This document shows positions 1 to 7,447 of a stretch of 15,597 nt of DNA, in pieces (positions within the stretch are counted from its first letter, which is position 1; every line of letters starts with the position of its first letter). Position numbers and translations under genes: made by a program. The notes below the pieces were generated by a model. It was not told where the DNA came from, did not search any database, and worked only from the letters and a program-made list of their open reading frames with translations. This stretch comes from Deltaproteobacteria bacterium (GTDB taxonomy: Bacteria; Desulfobacterota; Desulfuromonadia; Geobacterales; Pseudopelobacteraceae), in the NCBI GenBank assembly GCA_016219145.1, contig JACRCG010000255.1:1-15597 (forward strand), in the 5' to 3' direction.

Positions 1-69
1 ACCAGGGGCCAGACCGCCTCGATCCCTCTGGAGCGGGTCGCAAAAGCAAATCTGGAATTTGAATTCTGA
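1..69 (+). CDS. rimP: Ribosome maturation factor RimP, 3' end only
   Basis: Only the last 22 codons are in the window, read in frame from base 1 to the TGA at 67-69. The visible C-terminus contains IPLERVAKANLEFEF, the usual ending of RimP (an 'I-P-L-...-A-K-A-x-L' tail strand closing its C-terminal SH3-like domain). RimP is a cytoplasmic factor for 30S subunit maturation, and its gene is nearly always directly upstream of nusA, as here. The tail match plus position make the call fairly safe, although most of the protein is outside the window. Confidence 0.8.
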   Translation, partial: TRGQTASIPLERVAKANLEFEF

Positions 70-106
70 TCTGAATTAACATACACGTCGGCAAGGAGAA
101 GCAATC

Positions 107-1258
107 GTGGATACAAATATCAACATCAAACATGCTATCGAACAGCTCGTAAAAGAAAAAGGCATCGACCGTCAGGTGGTTCTTGAGGCTATGGAACAGG
201 CCGTCTTGACTGCTGCCAACAAAAAATATCGGAACACCCGTGATCTGGAAGCACATTATAATCATGAAACCGGCGAAGTTGAGCTGTTTGAATTCGTGAC
301 CGTAGTCGAGGAAGTTGAAGACTCCTACAAGGAGATCGGCCTTGAAGAAGCGCGCGAAATCGATCCGGAGGCGGAGTACGGCGATTCTCTGGGAGAGAAA
401 CTTGATGCGAGCGGATTCAGCCGGATTGCCGCTCAGACTGCCAAGCAGGTTATTATCCAGAAGGTTCGTGAGGCGGAACGCGAAACTATTTTCAACGAAT
501 ACAGCGACAGGGTCTGGGAAATCATTACCGGTATGGTGCGCCGGTTTGAAAAGGGAGAGCTGCTGATTGATCTTGGGCGAGCTGAAGCGGTTCTGCCGGC
601 CAAAGAACAGATGCCACGGGAGGTTTACCGCCCTGGTGACAGAATCCGGGCCATCATCACCGAAATACGCATGACCACCAAAGGGCCGCAGATCATGCTT
701 TCCAGAACGCATCCAAGCATGCTCGCCAAGCTTTTCGAAGCTGAAGTTCCAGAAATAGCCGAAGGAATTGTCGAAATCAACGCGATCGTCCGTGATCCGG
801 GCAGCCGGGCAAAGATTGCGGTTTCATCCAACGACCGAGACGTTGATCCGGTTGGCGCCTGTGTCGGTATGCGAGGCGCCCGGGTACAGAATGTCGTATC
901 CGAACTGCGCGGAGAAAAAATCGATATTATCCCCTGGTCGGAAGATATTGCCCGCTTCGCCTGTAATGCCCTCTCACCGGCACAGGTTTCCAAGGTTTTT
1001 GTAGATGAGGAAAAACGTGTTCTTGAAATTATTGTCGCTGATGATCAGCTGTCCCTTGCGATCGGCAAGCGCGGGCAGAACGTCAGTCTGGCCGCCCGTC
1101 TGACCGGTTGCCGCATTGATATCAAGAGCGAGTCGAAAGTTGCTGAAGCAGCAATGCAGGAGTTTGCTTCCTACGATGGCACCGAGGCTGAGGAGGAGCC
1201 GGCTCAGCAGCCGGAAACCGCCCCGACTGATGCGGTGACGGAAGAACCGGCGGAGTAG
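107..1258 (+). CDS. nusA: Transcription termination/antitermination factor NusA
   Basis: NusA binds RNA polymerase and nascent RNA and modulates pausing, termination and antitermination. The 383-aa product shows the N-terminal polymerase-binding domain (about 1-125), an S1 domain (about 135-200), KH1 with DPVGACVGMRGARVQ (about 247-261) followed by GEKIDIIPWSED, and KH2 with LSLAIGKRGQNVSLAARL (about 315-332). The chain ends in an acidic, Pro/Glu-rich tail (about 350-383). It lacks the C-terminal acidic repeats of the E. coli protein (495 aa) and is close to the shorter Gram-positive length. The GTG start at 107 is preceded by a good Shine-Dalgarno AAGGAGAA at 93-100. A later in-frame start would cut into the polymerase-binding domain. 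It lies 37 nt after rimP and 9 nt before the ylxR fusion gene. Confidence 0.97.
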   Translation: MDTNINIKHAIEQLVKEKGIDRQVVLEAMEQAVLTAANKKYRNTRDLEAHYNHETGEVELFEFVTVVEEVEDSYKEIGLEEAREIDPEAEYGDSLGEKLDASGFSRIAAQTAKQVIIQKVREAERETIFNEYSDRVWEIITGMVRRFEKGELLIDLGRAEAVLPAKEQMPREVYRPGDRIRAIITEIRMTTKGPQIMLSRTHPSMLAKLFEAEVPEIAEGIVEINAIVRDPGSRAKIAVSSNDRDVDPVGACVGMRGARVQNVVSELRGEKIDIIPWSEDIARFACNALSPAQVSKVFVDEEKRVLEIIVADDQLSLAIGKRGQNVSLAARLTGCRIDIKSESKVAEAAMQEFASYDGTEAEEEPAQQPETAPTDAVTEEPAE

Positions 1259-1267
1259 GAACCGGAC

Positions 1268-1870
1268 ATGGCCCGCAACGCTAACTCCAGTGCGCCGCAG
1301 CGCAGCTGTCTCGGTTGCAGGGTCTGCAAGGACCAGAATGATCTGATCCGCTTTGTCCTCTCAAATGAAAATGAGGTCCTGCCGGATCTTGAGAGCAAGC
1401 TTCCCGGCAGAGGCGCTTACACTTGCGTTAGCAGGGAGTGTCTGGCTAAAGCTGTCATGCAGCGGCAGTTCAGGCGTTCATTCAAACAGGATGTCTCGGT
1501 AATGGCCCCGGAAGAGCTTGCAGAGCATATCAAAGGGGTGTTATTTGCCAGGATTATCGGTCTGATCGGCTTGGCCAACAAGGCAGGAAAGGTTATCGGC
1601 GGCGGCTCCATGGTAAGCGACGCTCTGAAAAGCCGCGTCAAACCCGGACTTGTGATCGTGGCCTCAGATGTTTCCGAGGCTATCGGCGGGAAAATCATCT
1701 TGTTGGCTGATGTCCACGGGGTGCCGCACCGAACAGTAATAACAAAAGATGATTTCGGAGCAGTTTTGGGTAAGGCGCCGCGAAGCGCACTTGCAATAAA
1801 GTCCGGCGGTTTTGTGGCACAACTGCTTAGGGCTATTGACAGATACAGAAACTTCCTGGGGGAGGTATAA
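1268..1870 (+). CDS. YlxR (RnpM-like) / L7Ae-family RNA-binding fusion protein
   Basis: The 200-aa protein joins two RNA-binding modules. Residues about 11-75 are a YlxR/DUF448 domain, shown by RSCLGCRVC (12-20) and GRGAYTC (47-53) followed by Cys58. Residues about 93-195 are an L7Ae/L30e-like domain with GLANKAGKVIGG (101-112) and KPGLVIVASD (125-134). In Firmicutes these are two adjacent genes, ylxR and ylxQ, between nusA and infB; here they are one polypeptide at the same place. YlxR of Bacillus has been linked to RNase P RNA binding (RnpM). The L7Ae domain would be expected to bind kink-turn RNA, but neither partner can be deduced from this sequence. The Shine-Dalgarno AGGAA overlaps the nusA stop codon, so translation is probably coupled. 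infB starts 2 nt after the stop. Confidence 0.9.
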   Translation: MARNANSSAPQRSCLGCRVCKDQNDLIRFVLSNENEVLPDLESKLPGRGAYTCVSRECLAKAVMQRQFRRSFKQDVSVMAPEELAEHIKGVLFARIIGLIGLANKAGKVIGGGSMVSDALKSRVKPGLVIVASDVSEAIGGKIILLADVHGVPHRTVITKDDFGAVLGKAPRSALAIKSGGFVAQLLRAIDRYRNFLGEV

Positions 1871-1872
1871 AT

Positions 1873-4542
1873 ATGGGTAAGATCAGTGTGAGCATTCTGG
1901 CGAAACAGTTGGGCATAGAGCCCAGGGACGCAATAGCCAGGCTCAAGGAAATTGGTGTTGATGCCAAAACGGCAACATCGCAGGTTGATGATGATGTGGT
2001 TGCCAGGCTGACCTCGCCCAAGCCCAGGGACAATGGCACGGATGAAATCAGGGTGGCATCCAATGTTATCCGCCGTCGTGCCAAAGTGGCTCCGGTGGCC
2101 GAAGCCGCAGAAACTCCGACTGTCAGGGAAGAGCCCGTAATCAAGCCTTCCGAGGAGCCGGTAAAGTCTGAAACTCCGATTGCCAAACCGGTTGAGCCGG
2201 TTGCCGTAAAAGTTGAAACAGCCGAGGTTGCAGAGACTGTTGCGACTGTAAAACCGGCAACGGTCGCTGAACCGCAAAAAACAGGTCCGAATCAGGCCAG
2301 GATACTTGGCCGGATGGAAATTCCGGGAGTTACCAATCGCCCTTCACGGGTTGTGACCAAGGATACCCCCTTGCCGCAGCGCAGCGCGCCTCCAAGGCCT
2401 TCCGGTGATCCTGCCCAGAGAAGGCCGGCTCCTGCCGCCGACCAGAGAAAGCCGGCTCAGGGATATGAGCAAAGAAAACCGGCTGCGCCGACTCCTTCAG
2501 CTCCGGCCACCGAACTTGACCGGTCCCGCATGAAGCAGGTTCAGCTTGCTCCTGCTGCTCCAACCGGTGATAACCGCCGTGGCGGTAAAAAGGACGGACC
2601 TGGTTACGGTGATCTGGGCAAAGGGGGCAAGAAGGGTGCGCCGCCCAAGAAGAAGGAACAGCCGCGCAAAAATGAAGTTATCGATAAGCGTGAGCGTGCT
2701 TTCGACCCGGTTTACAAGGGTTCAAAGCGCAAGGGTGGAAAAGAGCGTGTTCCGGAGACAAAGAAAACTGAAATTACCACTCCCAAGGCTATCAAGCGCA
2801 TTATCAAGATTTCCGAGAGCATTTCTGTCGGAGAACTGGCCAAGCGCCTGGGAATCAAGGCCAACGATCTGATCAAGTCGCTGATGAAAATGGGCATGAT
2901 GGTGACTATCAATCATCCTCTGGATCACGATACTGCGGTCATCCTCGCGTCGGAATACAGTTACGAGGTAGAAAACGTTGCCGTTGACCTCGACGAAATT
3001 CTGGAATCCCAGCCGGATGCTCCCGAGACTCTTGTGAAACGGCCGCCGGTCGTAACCATCATGGGACACGTCGATCATGGTAAAACTTCGCTTCTGGACG
3101 CAATCCGCGAAGCAAACGTCATCGCAGGAGAGGCGGGCGGCATAACCCAGCATATCGGCGCCTATGATGTTGAGCTAAACGGTCGCAAAATCACCTTCCT
3201 TGATACACCGGGTCATGAGGCTTTTACCGCCATGCGTGCCCGTGGCGCCAAGGTGACGGATATAGTTATTCTGGTTGTTGCCGCTGATGACGGCGTCATG
3301 CCGCAGACAAAAGAGGCCATCAATCATTCCAAGGCGGCCGGAGTTCCGATAATTGTAGCTATCAACAAGGTCGACAAGCAGGATTCAAACCCCGAGCGGG
3401 TCAAGCGGGAACTGACCGAGCAGGGTCTGGTCTCATCCGAATGGGGCGGTGACGTCACTATGGTGGAGGTGTCCGCCAAAAAGCGCCTCAATCTAGAAGA
3501 ACTGCTTGAGATGATTTTGCTGCAGGCCGACCTGATGGATCTGAAGGCCAACCCCGACAAGCAAGCCAAGGGAACCATAGTCGAAGCGAAGCTGGATAAG
3601 GGGCGCGGTCCGGTGGCTACCGTGCTGGTACAGGAAGGAACTCTCAAGGCCGGTGATTACTGTGTTGTCGGCATACACTCCGGTCGTGTCCGCGCCATGC
3701 AGAATGATCGCGGAGAAAAAGTGCTGGAAGCCTTCCCGTCCATGCCGGTCGAGTTGGTTGGTCTTTCCGGTGTTCCGGATGCCGGCGATATTTTCGTATC
3801 CATGAAAGATGAAAAACAGGCCAAAGAGATTGCCACCCTGCGTCAGATCAAGCACAGGGAGATCGAGTTTGCCAAGCACACCAAACTTTCGCTGGAAGAT
3901 CTCTATAAGCGTATTCAGAGCGGCGAAGTAAAAGATCTGAATGTCGTCGTCAAGGGCGATGTTCAGGGCTCGATCGAAGCTGTCTCCGAGACCCTGCGCA
4001 AGCTGTCTACCGATGCGGTGCGTCTCAACGTCATACATGCGGCGGTTGGCGCCGTAACCGAGACGGATGTAAATCTGGCGGCAGCTTCCAACGCCATCAT
4101 CATCGGCTTCAATGTCAGGCCCGAGGTAAAAGCTCAGGGGCATGCCGAGCGTGAAGGGGTTGATATCCGCCTTTACAGCATTATTTATGATGCGGTCGAG
4201 GACGTGAAAAAAGCCATGGAAGGCCTGCTGGCCCCGACTTTGAAAGAAAAATATCTCGGACGGGCTGAAGTTCGTGAAGTGTTTACGGTACCCAAAGTTG
4301 GTAATATTGCCGGTTCCTATGTACAGGACGGAAAAATGCTGCGCAACGCCCAGGTTCGACTGTTGCGGGACAATGTGGTCGTATATGAAGGGAAACTCTC
4401 CTCACTGCGCCGCATAAAAGATGATGTCAAGGAAGTTGCCAGCGGTTACGAGTGCGGTATCGGGCTTGAGAATTACAACGATATCAAGCTGGGTGACATA
4501 ATCGAAGCATTTGAAATAGAAAAGTTTGCAACTAAATTGTAA
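1873..4542 (+). CDS. infB: Translation initiation factor IF-2
   Basis: IF-2 is the GTPase that brings fMet-tRNA to the 30S subunit and promotes subunit joining. The 889-aa protein begins with an IF2_N module (about 1-50, SVSILAKQLGI). A long low-complexity linker rich in Pro, Ala, Lys and Arg follows (about 90-300), then a second IF2_N module (about 308-360, SVGELAKRLGI). The GTPase domain has G1 GHVDHGKTS (398-406), G3 DTPGHEA (444-450) and G4 NKVD (498-501). Domains II, III and the C-terminal tRNA-binding beta barrel fill the rest. A strong Shine-Dalgarno GGGGGAGG at 1859-1866 overlaps the end of the upstream gene. The length is normal for proteobacteria with an extended linker. There is no sign of truncation. 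Confidence 0.98.
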   Translation: MGKISVSILAKQLGIEPRDAIARLKEIGVDAKTATSQVDDDVVARLTSPKPRDNGTDEIRVASNVIRRRAKVAPVAEAAETPTVREEPVIKPSEEPVKSETPIAKPVEPVAVKVETAEVAETVATVKPATVAEPQKTGPNQARILGRMEIPGVTNRPSRVVTKDTPLPQRSAPPRPSGDPAQRRPAPAADQRKPAQGYEQRKPAAPTPSAPATELDRSRMKQVQLAPAAPTGDNRRGGKKDGPGYGDLGKGGKKGAPPKKKEQPRKNEVIDKRERAFDPVYKGSKRKGGKERVPETKKTEITTPKAIKRIIKISESISVGELAKRLGIKANDLIKSLMKMGMMVTINHPLDHDTAVILASEYSYEVENVAVDLDEILESQPDAPETLVKRPPVVTIMGHVDHGKTSLLDAIREANVIAGEAGGITQHIGAYDVELNGRKITFLDTPGHEAFTAMRARGAKVTDIVILVVAADDGVMPQTKEAINHSKAAGVPIIVAINKVDKQDSNPERVKRELTEQGLVSSEWGGDVTMVEVSAKKRLNLEELLEMILLQADLMDLKANPDKQAKGTIVEAKLDKGRGPVATVLVQEGTLKAGDYCVVGIHSGRVRAMQNDRGEKVLEAFPSMPVELVGLSGVPDAGDIFVSMKDEKQAKEIATLRQIKHREIEFAKHTKLSLEDLYKRIQSGEVKDLNVVVKGDVQGSIEAVSETLRKLSTDAVRLNVIHAAVGAVTETDVNLAAASNAIIIGFNVRPEVKAQGHAEREGVDIRLYSIIYDAVEDVKKAMEGLLAPTLKEKYLGRAEVREVFTVPKVGNIAGSYVQDGKMLRNAQVRLLRDNVVVYEGKLSSLRRIKDDVKEVASGYECGIGLENYNDIKLGDIIEAFEIEKFATKL

Positions 4543-4563
4543 TACAGAGAGACAAAGGTTCCC

Positions 4564-4935
4564 ATGCAGCACAAACGTTCCGATAAGGTCGCCGAGACCA
4601 TTCATGAAATCATCTGCTCGATTCTTTCTCGAGGTCTTAACGATCCCAGAATCGGTTTTGTAACTATAACCGGTGTAGAGCTTTGCGATGATTTGAGTCT
4701 GGCCAAAATTTTCTTCACTGTCATTGGTGACGATAAAGCCAGGAAAGAAACAGAGGCCGGCCTCAACAGCGCCAAGGGTTTCATACGGCGTGAAGTCGGT
4801 AAAAACCTTACCATCAGGCATACTCCGGAACTGCTTTTCAAATATGACACCTCACTTGATTATGCCAGCCGGATAGATTCTCTCCTTAAAGAGATAGGCA
4901 CAGCTAATGACGGAAACAATTCAGAAAATAACTGA
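4564..4935 (+). CDS. rbfA: Ribosome-binding factor A
   Basis: RbfA is a single-domain KH-type protein that binds the immature 30S subunit near 16S rRNA helix 1 and helps late maturation and cold adaptation. The 123-aa product has the expected features: an N-terminal RSDKVAETIHEII, NDPRIGFVTITGVEL in the first strands, and RREVGKNLTIRHTPEL in the C-terminal helix-strand. The start is 21 nt after infB with only a modest Shine-Dalgarno (AAAGG). The C-terminal codons overlap nrnA by 29 nt, which suggests translational coupling. The order infB-rbfA is widely conserved. Confidence 0.96.
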   Translation: MQHKRSDKVAETIHEIICSILSRGLNDPRIGFVTITGVELCDDLSLAKIFFTVIGDDKARKETEAGLNSAKGFIRREVGKNLTIRHTPELLFKYDTSLDYASRIDSLLKEIGTANDGNNSENN

Positions 4936-5866
4936 GGTTATCCGCAGCAATTCCTCCTTTCTGCTGACTACCCATGAGGGGCCGGACGGCGATGCCATCG
5001 GTTCGTCCCTGGCCCTGGCCTCTTTTCTGCGCAAAATCGGCAAGGACGTAACCGTCCATTACCGCGATCCGGTTCCGGAACTGTACGCCTTTCTTCCGGG
5101 AGCGGATTCCGTGCTTCCGCATATACCCGATCGGCAGTTCGATGTTGCCGTAGTGCTGGATATCGGCGAACGCAAGCGTGCCGGCACTGAATTCTGCGAT
5201 TTTGTGCGGGTTGCTACTACCATAAATCTTGACCATCACCTCTCCTGCGAAAACTTCGCCGATTTCAATCTCATTGATCCCCAGGCCGCATCGACCGGTA
5301 TTCTCGTCCACCGGATTGCCACTGCCTTCGGCTACAGTTTTGACCCTGAAACAGCGCTTTGCATCTATGTGGCTACCATCACCGACACCGGCTCGTTCCG
5401 TTATTCAAATGCCAATCGCGAGGCATTCAGCGTGGCCGGTGAAATGATCGAGTGCGGTGTCAATGCTTGGGATGTTGCTGAACAGCTCTATGAAAATCAG
5501 CCCCAAAAAAGGCTTGAACTTCTGGCCAGGTGCCTGCCGACCCTGGAGGTTTTCAAGGATGGATTGGCCGCATCTGTTATCGTCACTCTGGATATGTATT
5601 CGGCTACCGGCGCCGATGCCGAGTTGACGGACGGCTTTGTCAACTATCCCCGCTCGATTCGCGGCGTGGAAGTGGCCATTTTTTTCCGGCAGTTGGACCT
5701 TATGAAATGGAAGGTCGGATTCCGTTCCAAGGGCAAGGTCAACGTGGCCGCTTTTTCGGCTGCAATGGGTGGCGGTGGCCATCACAATGCCGCCGGATGC
5801 ACAGTTGATGGTTCTTTGGATGATGTAAAACGGATTGTGTATTCGATAGTGGAACAGTCTCTTTGA
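4907..5866 (+). CDS. nrnA: DHH/DHHA1 phosphoesterase, NrnA-like nanoRNase / pAp phosphatase
   Basis: Proteins of this family degrade 2-5 nt RNAs and often dephosphorylate 3'-phosphoadenosine 5'-phosphate, using divalent metals. The 319-aa protein has the DHH-domain motifs HEGPDGDAIGSS (23-34), LDIGERK (84-90), LDHH (108-111) and TDTGSFRYSNA (159-169). The DHHA1 substrate-binding domain carries GGGGHHNAAG at about 288-297. All expected metal and substrate residues are present, so it should be active. The ATG lies inside the end of rbfA in another frame (29-nt overlap), and the TGA overlaps the TTG start of truB. In many lineages without Orn, such a gene sits between rbfA and truB, as here. Substrate choice (nanoRNA, pAp or cyclic-dinucleotide products) cannot be settled from sequence. 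Confidence 0.93.
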   Translation: MTETIQKITEVIRSNSSFLLTTHEGPDGDAIGSSLALASFLRKIGKDVTVHYRDPVPELYAFLPGADSVLPHIPDRQFDVAVVLDIGERKRAGTEFCDFVRVATTINLDHHLSCENFADFNLIDPQAASTGILVHRIATAFGYSFDPETALCIYVATITDTGSFRYSNANREAFSVAGEMIECGVNAWDVAEQLYENQPQKRLELLARCLPTLEVFKDGLAASVIVTLDMYSATGADAELTDGFVNYPRSIRGVEVAIFFRQLDLMKWKVGFRSKGKVNVAAFSAAMGGGGHHNAAGCTVDGSLDDVKRIVYSIVEQSL

Positions 5867-6774
5867 TAAACGGCTTTATTGTTATTGATAAGCCGGCCGG
5901 AATTACCTCCCACGATGTAGTCAGCCGTGTCCGCCGAATTCTGGGAACAAAGAAGGTCGGCCATACAGGCACACTTGACCCTTTTGCCACCGGAGTACTT
6001 CCGATAGCCGTCAATGACGGCACCAAGTGCATTCCGTTCCTTGATGAGGGGAGCAAAACCTACGAGGCTCTTTTGCGTCTCGGTGTCACCACCGATACGC
6101 TTGATATGACCGGCGCGGTATTGACCGAGTCTGACACGTCCTGCATTAGCCGCGAACAATTACTATCCGTGCTTTCAGAATTTACCGGTTCAATTTCCCA
6201 GATCCCCCCCATGTACTCTGCCATTAAGCAGAACGGCCAACCGCTCTACAAACTGGCGCGACAGGGCGTTGAAGTTGAGCGCAAAGCTCGTGATGTTGAA
6301 ATCAATTCCCTCGAACTGCTCTCCTTTGATCTGTCGTTTGCCGCCATTCGGGTTACCTGCTCACGCGGTACCTACGTGCGCAGTCTGGCCGACGACATCG
6401 GCCGCAGGCTTGGATGCGGCGCGGCTCTACAGGAGTTACGGCGCAGCGCCAGCGGGCCGTTTCGCATTGAAGATGCCGTTACGCTGGTTGAACTTGAAAC
6501 CGTAGCAGGGGAGGGGAGGAGCGAAGCTCACTGCCTGTCACCAATGGCAGCGCTTGGGCATCTGCTCGAAATACCGCTGACAGCAGATGGATTAGATGGG
6601 CTGCGATTTGGCAGGGCACCGTTGTGGGGCCACACCTCGCTGGAAACTCCAATGGCCTGTAAATTGGAATCGTTGGTGCGGCTGACGTATGGTGGAAAAC
6701 TCGTTGCCGTTGCCAGACTGATTCCAAGAGGAGAGGATGACGCCGCCATAGTATTGAAACGGGTTCTTGTCTAG
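5863..6774 (+). CDS. truB: tRNA pseudouridine-55 synthase
   Basis: TruB isomerises U55 in the T-loop of tRNAs. The 303-aa protein has the N-terminal GFIVIDKPAGITSHDVV (4-20) and the catalytic-loop motif GHTGTLDPFATGVLP (33-47), with the nucleophile at Asp39. Further family motifs are YEALLRLGVTTDT and CSRGTYVRSLADDIG near the middle. The start is a TTG at 5863 that overlaps the nrnA stop as TTGA, a typical coupling arrangement. Choosing it gives the family-standard N-terminus ('M-x-G-x-x-x-I-D-K-P'), and no ATG lies nearby. The C-terminal third (about 210-303) is less conserved and PUA-like in position. Confidence 0.96.
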   Translation: MINGFIVIDKPAGITSHDVVSRVRRILGTKKVGHTGTLDPFATGVLPIAVNDGTKCIPFLDEGSKTYEALLRLGVTTDTLDMTGAVLTESDTSCISREQLLSVLSEFTGSISQIPPMYSAIKQNGQPLYKLARQGVEVERKARDVEINSLELLSFDLSFAAIRVTCSRGTYVRSLADDIGRRLGCGAALQELRRSASGPFRIEDAVTLVELETVAGEGRSEAHCLSPMAALGHLLEIPLTADGLDGLRFGRAPLWGHTSLETPMACKLESLVRLTYGGKLVAVARLIPRGEDDAAIVLKRVLV

Positions 6775-6786
6775 TTACAATTAGAC

Positions 6787-6817
6787 TTTACATACTGGTA
6801 ACAATGTGGTAAATAAT
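6787..6817 (+). promoter_or_regulatory. Possible sigma70-type promoter for rpsO
   Basis: In the 109-nt truB-rpsO gap, TTTACA (6787-6792, five of six to the -35 consensus) is followed by AATAAT (6812-6817, five of six to the -10 consensus). The spacing is 19 nt, longer than the ideal 17. The region is AT-rich compared with the flanking genes. It is read by eye only and may be fortuitous; the operon transcript could also continue into rpsO. Confidence 0.3.
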
Positions 6818-6834
6818 TTAACTCTTAAAAAAAT

Positions 6835-6852
6835 GTATGCGTTATCATACGC
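6835..6852 (+). promoter_or_regulatory. Small hairpin(s) in the rpsO leader, possible S15 autoregulation site
   Basis: GTATG (6835-6839) can pair with CATAC (6846-6850) around a 6-nt loop. GCGT (6839-6842) can instead pair with ACGC (6849-6852). The two pairings exclude each other. The site is about 19 nt upstream of the rpsO Shine-Dalgarno. S15 represses its own mRNA through structured leaders in several bacteria, but these structures differ among phyla and I do not recognise a known class here. Confidence 0.25.
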
Positions 6853-6883
6853 TTTACCAAAAAAAGTAATGGAGGAGCAAACA

Positions 6884-7150
6884 GTGCTGGCAACCGAAAA
6901 AAAGCAGGAAATCATCAATGCATTCAAGAAACATGACAGTGATACAGGTTCACCGGAAGTTCAGATCGCAATTCTGACCGAGCGGATTACGTACCTTACG
7001 GAACATTTCAAAACACACAAGAAGGATCACCATAGCCGCCGCGGCCTTCTCAAGCTTGTCGGTCAGAGAAGGCGCCTGCTTGACTATCTGAAGGGCAAAG
7101 AAGTCAGCAGATACAAAACAGTTATCGAAAGACTCGGCATTCGTAGATAG
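6884..7150 (+). CDS. rpsO: 30S ribosomal protein S15
   Basis: S15 is a primary binding protein of the 16S rRNA central domain and forms part of a subunit bridge. Starting at the GTG at 6884 gives 88 aa, exactly the family length, and the family-typical N-terminus 'M-L-x-x-E-K-K'. A strong GGAGGA Shine-Dalgarno lies at 6871-6876. The frame is open further up to an ATG at 6806, but those 26 extra codons have no S15 character and cover the leader. Conserved stretches include DTGSPEVQIAILTERI, KDHHSRRGLLKLVGQRRRLL and the C-terminal YKTVIERLGIRR. The rpsO-pnp order is near universal in proteobacteria. Confidence 0.97.
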   Translation: MLATEKKQEIINAFKKHDSDTGSPEVQIAILTERITYLTEHFKTHKKDHHSRRGLLKLVGQRRRLLDYLKGKEVSRYKTVIERLGIRR

Positions 7151-7154
7151 TACA

Positions 7155-7194
7155 CGGCGGTATATCTGTCAGACGGATATACCGCCGCTTTGTC
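7155..7194 (+). terminator. Hairpin after rpsO (weak intrinsic terminator or 3'-end stabiliser)
   Basis: CGGCGGTATATC (7155-7166) and GATATACCGCCG (7176-7187) form a perfect 12-bp stem with a 9-nt loop, 4 nt after the rpsO stop. It is followed by CTTTGTCT, a poor U-tract. The stem is strong enough to protect the rpsO mRNA 3' end or pause polymerase, but termination may be incomplete. Confidence 0.6.
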
Positions 7195-7212
7195 TACTGT
7201 ATGCTCATTTAG

Positions 7213-7240
7213 AAAAGGGCCTTGCGGCCCTTTTATCATT
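7213..7240 (+). terminator. Rho-independent terminator between rpsO and pnp
   Basis: AAAAGGGCC (7213-7221) pairs with GGCCCTTTT (7226-7234) across a TTGC loop, and the U-rich TTTTATCATTT follows. This is a standard intrinsic terminator. It implies that pnp is at least partly transcribed separately from the upstream operon, or through regulated readthrough. Confidence 0.8.
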
Positions 7241-7276
7241 TGTTGGGGGCGTGGATAGAACTTCTTTGGTTTTGAA

Positions 7277-7395
7277 GCGATGATCAATCCAGGATGATTC
7301 CTGTGTTTGCGAGGAAGGGACGACGCAGGCGTACCGCTGGTACGTCGAGGAGTCGCTGACGAGTAAACGCAGGAGGCGCCTGGATTCAGCATCGC
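7277..7395 (+). repeat. Long imperfect inverted repeat in the pnp leader
   Basis: About 119 nt can fold into one long interrupted hairpin. Outer pairs are GCGATG (7277-7282) with CATCGC (7390-7395), and AATCCAGG (7286-7293) with CCTGGATT (7379-7386). After a small internal loop, TCCTGTGTTT (7299-7308) pairs with AAACGCAGGA (7365-7374), with one G-U pair. The apical hairpin is GGCGTACC (7328-7335) with GGTACGTC (7339-7346), loop GCT. The element ends 52 nt before the pnp start. It could be a processing site for pnp autoregulation (in E. coli the pnp leader is cut by RNase III) or a dispersed palindromic repeat copy. The pattern feels familiar from Geobacter-type genomes, but that is unverified memory. 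Confidence 0.65.
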
Positions 7396-7447
7396 CCAGA
7401 GAGGTTGTAGCGACGGCCCCAACGCAACCAGACAGGAGAATTGAAAT

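Noticed and set aside
1417..2277. Minus-strand 286-aa frame opposite ylxR/infB
   Set aside because: It is the antisense shadow of conserved coding sequence, with a composition (Phe, Arg, Cys, Asn rich) typical of such shadows.
6806..6883. Longer N-terminal extension of S15 (ATG at 6806)
   Set aside because: It adds 26 residues unlike S15, lacks a good Shine-Dalgarno, and covers the leader. The GTG at 6884 with GGAGGA gives the exact family length.
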